DNA of 64,000 nt from Hymenobacter sp. BT188 (GTDB lineage: Bacteria > Bacteroidota > Bacteroidia > Cytophagales > Hymenobacteraceae). Positions 60,403 to 64,000 of the stretch are shown piece by piece. The first letter of the stretch is position 1, and every line of letters begins with the position of its first letter. The notes under the pieces were generated by a model. It did not search any database. It saw only the letters and a list, made by a program, of their open reading frames with translations, and was not told the origin of the DNA. Both the position numbers and the translations under genes were made by a program. The stretch is from the NCBI RefSeq assembly GCF_014333585.1, contig NZ_JACSCW010000002.1, forward strand, positions 434,001 through 498,000. Direction: 5' to 3'.

Positions 60403-62223
60403 TTAGGTAATAATAATGTTTTCGGAAGGGTAGCGGTAGTTCAGATTGTTAACCTTGCTTAATACACCAGCAATCAAAGTGAACGTACCTACGCGCCCCA
60501 AAAACATAGTTACAATGATGACTAGCTTGCTGCCGGTAGTCAGCTCAGGCGTCAGATTTAGGCTCAGCCCGACGGTGCTATAGGCAGAGAAAGCCTCAAA
60601 AGCCACTTTTAAGAGGGGTATGCCGGGGTTGAAATACGCAATAAGAAGCGTAGCCAGACCGATAACCAAGAACGACAGCATCATGACGGCAAAAGCCTGC
60701 TGCACGGACTTGCTCGGCACCTGACGACCAAACAACTCCAACCGTTCCTTGCCGCGCGCAATACTGGAAATGTTCAGGAAGGCGAGCGCGAATGTGGTGG
60801 TCTTGATGCCGCCGCCTGTCGAGCCCGGCGAGGCCCCCACCCACATGAGCAGCAGATAAATCAATACCAGCGGCACGCTCAGCTGAGACATATCAACGGT
60901 GTTGAAGCCAGCGGTACGGGGCGTAACACCCCCGAACAAGGCCGCTACAAATTTGCCAAAACCGCTGTGTTCACTCAGGGTATTATTGTACTCAATAGCA
61001 TAGAACAGAAAAGTGCCCCCCACGAGCAAAATGGCTGAAGTAAGCAGTACCAGCTTGGTATTCACATTGATAATGCGCGGGATATACACGTAGCGCTCCC
61101 GATGATATACTTGCTGCCAGCGGTTTCTGATTCTTTTCTGCAGATAGCTGTATAGGTTGAAAATGATAGGGAAGCCAAGTCCTCCTATAACAATTAGCGC
61201 AATTACTACAAGTTGCAAGCTATAGTTGAAGCGAAAGTTGATGTCGTATAAGCCGGCTGAGAGGGTCGAGAACCCGGCGTTGCAGAAGGCGGAGATGGAA
61301 TGAAAAATGGCAAAGCCGATGCGGTCGTGTAGCTGCGGTATTTCTGCTGGCCCGATGGATGCATAAATGAGGCACGCGCCCACAAATTCAACCAAAAAGG
61401 TGATCCAGACAATGTTGCCGATGGTGCGCATGGTGTTGCCAATACTATCCTCATTAACAAGACCTTGCATGAAAAGCTGGTTCTGAAATGACGATGAGCG
61501 TTGGAAAAACAACGTCAGGAAGCTGGTGAAAGTCATGATACCTAGCCCACCAAGCTGAATCAGGACGATGATGACCACTTTGCCAAAGGTGGTAAAGTAA
61601 GTGGCCGTATCAACGGTAATCAGACCCGTGACGCAAACGGCGCTGGCGGAAGTAAAAAGGGCATCGAGCAGACTAATGCCATTTACGGTGGCTCGGGGCA
61701 GCAGTAGTAAGCCGGTACCCAGCAAAATCAACAGAATAAAGCTGGCTATAAATAGAAGGGCTGGGTTGTAGCGCAGCTGATAAAACGTGAGAGAGCGTCG
61801 GGAGAGCTCGATCAGGAACACATACAGCAGCACGATCAATATCAGAAAATCCTCTTCTATATATCGACTCAGCCGGGTACCTGTCAGCACAAGTTGCTCG
61901 GGAAAGAAGGTCAAAAACGCTCCATACGCCCCCAGTAGAATCAAAATACACTCTACTATCACCCAACCCTTCGGTACGCCCGACCGGTTGAGCAGAATCA
62001 GGCGCAGACTTAGAACCAGCACAAGGCCCAGTGTATACACGCCGTAGAAAGTGTTGAGCGTAGCATCGGCGGCGGCTGTATGAGCAAATCCCAGATCGTA
62101 CAGAAATACGAGTAAACCACCCAAGCTCAGGTAAAACAGCACCGAATCAGCCTTGCCGATCAGCTTTGAGCGATGCTTTTCTAGCTGGCCATCAAGGTGT
62201 TCTCTTATTTTAACACGGTACAT
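60403..62223 (-). CDS. TrkH/KtrB-type potassium uptake membrane subunit
   Basis: 606 residues. After an N-terminal extension with several spans (VLFYLSLGGLLVFLYDLGFA, LYVFLIELSRRSLTFYQL), the TrkH fold has four pore loops, each with a filter Gly: AVCVTGLITVDTA, AFCNAGFSTLS, RTAGFNTVDMS and YSTVGLSLNL. The basic C-terminal region GRVGTFTLIAGVLSKVNNL completes the fold. It transports K+ with the TrkA subunit encoded downstream. The long N-terminus (about 160 residues) exceeds a typical KtrB. Confidence 0.94.
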   Translation of the reverse strand: MYRVKIREHLDGQLEKHRSKLIGKADSVLFYLSLGGLLVFLYDLGFAHTAAADATLNTFYGVYTLGLVLVLSLRLILLNRSGVPKGWVIVECILILLGAYGAFLTFFPEQLVLTGTRLSRYIEEDFLILIVLLYVFLIELSRRSLTFYQLRYNPALLFIASFILLILLGTGLLLLPRATVNGISLLDALFTSASAVCVTGLITVDTATYFTTFGKVVIIVLIQLGGLGIMTFTSFLTLFFQRSSSFQNQLFMQGLVNEDSIGNTMRTIGNIVWITFLVEFVGACLIYASIGPAEIPQLHDRIGFAIFHSISAFCNAGFSTLSAGLYDINFRFNYSLQLVVIALIVIGGLGFPIIFNLYSYLQKRIRNRWQQVYHRERYVYIPRIINVNTKLVLLTSAILLVGGTFLFYAIEYNNTLSEHSGFGKFVAALFGGVTPRTAGFNTVDMSQLSVPLVLIYLLLMWVGASPGSTGGGIKTTTFALAFLNISSIARGKERLELFGRQVPSKSVQQAFAVMMLSFLVIGLATLLIAYFNPGIPLLKVAFEAFSAYSTVGLSLNLTPELTTGSKLVIIVTMFLGRVGTFTLIAGVLSKVNNLNYRYPSENIIIT

Positions 62224-62462
62224 CTTCGTTCAACTAAAGACTTAAGCAAACTGCCGCCCTGCAAAGGGGCTATCGTAGGTAATAGAGCGGTAAGCTTAGC
62301 TGCTCGGGCTTACAAGCTACTTCGCAATGGATATGCGCTACGTAGTTTGGAGACGGAAAGATGATGAATCAATTTGGGATGCGCTGGAACCCGCTTAGCG
62401 GTGGGCTGTTCTGAGAGTGTGCCGGATTGGATACGCGAACAGCCACCCCAGCCCGAAATTTT

Positions 62463-62470
62463 TATCTTTG
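62463..62470 (+). promoter_or_regulatory. Candidate -7 element of the acyl-CoA dehydrogenase gene
   Basis: TATCTTTG matches TAnnTTTG 29 bases before the ATG at 62499. A TTG sits about 33 bases further upstream, too far for a standard -33. The gap 62224-62498 between the divergent genes shows no other feature. Confidence 0.4.
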
Positions 62471-62498
62471 AGCTTCCCACCCCATTTATACTTCTGTT

Positions 62499-63734
62499 AT
62501 GTCATCTCAAGCCGACGTTCTCTCGCCCGAATCCAAAGCTCACACCGCCCAGAAAGGCAGTACCAACGCCGCCGGCTTCACCGATTATTTCGACCTCGAC
62601 GGCCTGCTCACCGAGGAGCACAAGCTCATCCGTCAGAGCATCCGCGACTTCGTGAAGCGCGAGATTTCGCCCAGCATCGAGAAGTGGGCCCAGCAGGCGC
62701 ATTTTCCCTCCGAAATCGTGCGCAAGTTTGGCGATGTCGGCGCTTTTGGTCCTACCATTCCGGCCGAGTACGGCGGCGGCGGCCTCGACTACATCAGCTA
62801 CGGCCTGATTATGCAGGAAATTGAGCGCGGCGACTCCGGCATGCGCTCCACGGCCTCGGTGCAGGGCTCCCTGGTGATGTTCCCGATTTACCAGTACGGC
62901 TCGGAGGAACAGCGGCGCAAGTTTCTGCCCAAGCTGGCCTCGGGCGAATGGCTGGGCTGCTTCGGTCTTACGGAGCCTGACCATGGCTCCAACCCCGGCG
63001 GTATGGTTACGAAGCTGGAAGACAAAGGCGACTACTATATCCTGAATGGTGCCAAGCTCTGGATTTCCAACTCGCCCAAGTGCCAGGTTGCCGTGGTATG
63101 GGCAAAAAACGAACAAGGCCGCATCAAAGGCGTTATCGTGGAGCGTGGAATGGAAGGCTTCACTACTCCCGAAATTCATAACAAATGGAGCTTGCGCGCC
63201 AGCACCACCGGCGAGTTGGTCTTCGACAACGTGCGCATCCCGAAAGAGAACATCCTGCCCAATGTGGAAGGCCTAAAAGGCCCCCTGAGCTGCCTCGACT
63301 CGGCCCGCTTCGGTATTGCCTGGGGGGCAATTGGTGCCGCCATCGACTGCTACGAATCGGCCCTGAAGTACTCGCTGGAGCGCGAGCAGTTCGGCAAGCC
63401 GATTGCCGCTTTCCAATTGCAGCAGCGCAAGCTGGCCGAAATGATTACCGAAATCACCAAGGCACAGCTTATGGCTTGGCGCTTAGGTGTTTTGAAAAAC
63501 GAAGGCAAAGCTACCAGCGCCCAAATCAGTATGGCCAAGCGCAATTCCGTGGATATGGCTCTGCATATTGCCCGCGAAGCCCGTCAGATTCACGGCGGTA
63601 TGGGTATCACAGGCGAGTACCCCATCATGCGCCACATGATGAACCTAGAGTCGGTGATTACTTATGAAGGCACCCACGATATTCATTTGCTCATTACGGG
63701 TGCGGATATTACGGGTATTCAGGCGTTTAAGTAA
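62499..63734 (+). CDS. Acyl-CoA dehydrogenase, glutaryl-CoA dehydrogenase-like
   Basis: 411 residues. The FAD-binding and catalytic features are ERGDSGMRSTASVQGSLVM (N-terminal region), CFGLTEPDHGSNPGGM (flavin contact), WISNSPKCQVAVVWAK and the catalytic Glu in VITYEGTHDIHLLI. ERGDSGMRS and the YEGTHD position match glutaryl-CoA dehydrogenase, which decarboxylates glutaryl-CoA to crotonyl-CoA in lysine and tryptophan breakdown. The ALDH7 gene at 6.2 kb is consistent with such a pathway but is far away. A 20-residue polar N-terminal extension precedes the fold. Confidence 0.92.
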   Translation: MSSQADVLSPESKAHTAQKGSTNAAGFTDYFDLDGLLTEEHKLIRQSIRDFVKREISPSIEKWAQQAHFPSEIVRKFGDVGAFGPTIPAEYGGGGLDYISYGLIMQEIERGDSGMRSTASVQGSLVMFPIYQYGSEEQRRKFLPKLASGEWLGCFGLTEPDHGSNPGGMVTKLEDKGDYYILNGAKLWISNSPKCQVAVVWAKNEQGRIKGVIVERGMEGFTTPEIHNKWSLRASTTGELVFDNVRIPKENILPNVEGLKGPLSCLDSARFGIAWGAIGAAIDCYESALKYSLEREQFGKPIAAFQLQQRKLAEMITEITKAQLMAWRLGVLKNEGKATSAQISMAKRNSVDMALHIAREARQIHGGMGITGEYPIMRHMMNLESVITYEGTHDIHLLITGADITGIQAFK

Positions 63735-63748
63735 TATCTAGTTGTTTG

Positions 63749-63788
63749 AAGAAGGGCCAGCTTATGTATATAAGCTGGCCCTTCTTGC
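63749..63788 (+). terminator. Terminator of the acyl-CoA dehydrogenase gene
   Basis: GAAGGGCCAGCTTA pairs with TAAGCTGGCCCTTC, with a short loop and T-rich tail. Confidence 0.9.
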
Positions 63789-63886
63789 TTAGATCGTTTT
63801 GCCAATACGAACCAAGATTGACACTGCTTTCTCCAGTAAACCTATATTAGCTCATCTTTTACGAATTACTCTCCTTGCTTGCTGCT

Positions 63887-64000
63887 ATGGCTGCTGACTC
63901 CGCTTCGCCTTTAGTATTACTTGAATGCCTGATTGCCGGTACTTCACACCGCGAGGGCTTGAAGGCCTACGAGCCAAATTTGCAGATTGGTCAAGATCTG
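63887..64000 (+). CDS. Start of a HIRAN-like domain protein, cut by the window edge
   Basis: ATG 63887 opens MAADSASPLVLLECLIAGTS, then HREGLKAYEPNLQIGQDL, running off the end of the window. The pattern [VL]-x(3)-[VI]-A-G-x-x-H-[YR] ... LxxGxxL resembles the beginning of a HIRAN domain, found in DNA-repair proteins of the Rad5/HLTF kind and in stand-alone bacterial proteins. Only 38 residues are visible, so this is tentative. Confidence 0.5.
   Translation, partial: MAADSASPLVLLECLIAGTSHREGLKAYEPNLQIGQDL

Noticed and set aside
62502..63179. 225-residue frame antisense to the acyl-CoA dehydrogenase
   Set aside because: It mirrors the conserved enzyme frame and has no start context or family match.

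Overview
The window looks like chromosomal DNA from a Cytophagales-type Bacteroidetes, most likely Hymenobacter or a close relative. Evidence: moderate-to-high GC, almost no Shine-Dalgarno sequences, TAnnTTTG-like -7 elements upstream of several genes, TonB-dependent receptor and SPOR/TonB-C envelope proteins, a SpoIIE/STAS/HATPase partner-switch set, and the ribosomal order rplM-rpsI-rpsB-tsf. The genus is my inference; no rRNA or tRNA gene is present to test it. I see no prophage, insertion sequence, CRISPR array or plasmid gene.

Layout. 0-8 kb: deoC overlapping a SPOR lipoprotein gene, an M20 amidohydrolase, an outer-membrane protein, Hsp20, an HtrA protease and an ALDH7-type dehydrogenase. 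8-12.5 kb: an ECF sigma factor, a membrane partner and a DUF4097-like surface protein in one apparent operon, then a PPC-domain protein and a DUF4442 hotdog protein. 12.8-17.8 kb: a BLUF blue-light sensor, a PAS-rich histidine kinase, an unusual diadenylate-cyclase-like protein and a TonB-C protein. 18-23 kb: a membrane-anchored MutS-like ATPase, a bestrophin, a REP-like palindrome, and a LysR regulator with a YeiH-type exporter. 23-27.6 kb: envelope proteins of unknown function. 27.6-35.5 kb (mostly minus strand): tsf, rpsB, rpsI, rplM, an RluA-type synthase, a PhoR/PhoB pair, a DUF3108 protein and recA. 35.7-44.2 kb: an outer-membrane protein, GNAT, SDR, a MoxR ATPase and two parvulin-type chaperones. 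44.3-47.2 kb: the RsbW/RsbV/RsbU-like partner switch. 47.6-54.7 kb: guaB, hrpB, a rhodanese and a pnuC-nadR-epimerase operon. 54.9-57.6 kb: a TPP riboswitch controlling a TonB-dependent receptor. 57.7-62.2 kb: an APC permease and a Ktr/Trk potassium uptake pair. 62.5-64 kb: a glutaryl-CoA-dehydrogenase-like gene and the start of a HIRAN-like gene cut by the window edge.

Genes that work together: the ECF sigma/anti-sigma/adhesin set; the partner switch (phosphatase, anti-anti-sigma, kinase) with no visible sigma target; two SurA/PpiD-like periplasmic chaperones; PnuC with a NadR-type kinase; TrkA with TrkH; and possibly the ALDH7 and glutaryl-CoA dehydrogenase genes, both of which fit lysine breakdown although they lie 56 kb apart.

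The most striking unexplained structure is a DNA-level motif, consensus CTGGGGGGCAAATT. The exact 12-mer GGGGGGCAAATT occurs seven times, and GGGGGGC plus an A/T-rich tail more than thirty times, in both strands, all reading frames and intergenic DNA. The same CTGGGGGGC core forms both arms of most Rho-independent terminators here. That arrangement resembles known DNA uptake sequences or other highly iterated genomic signals.
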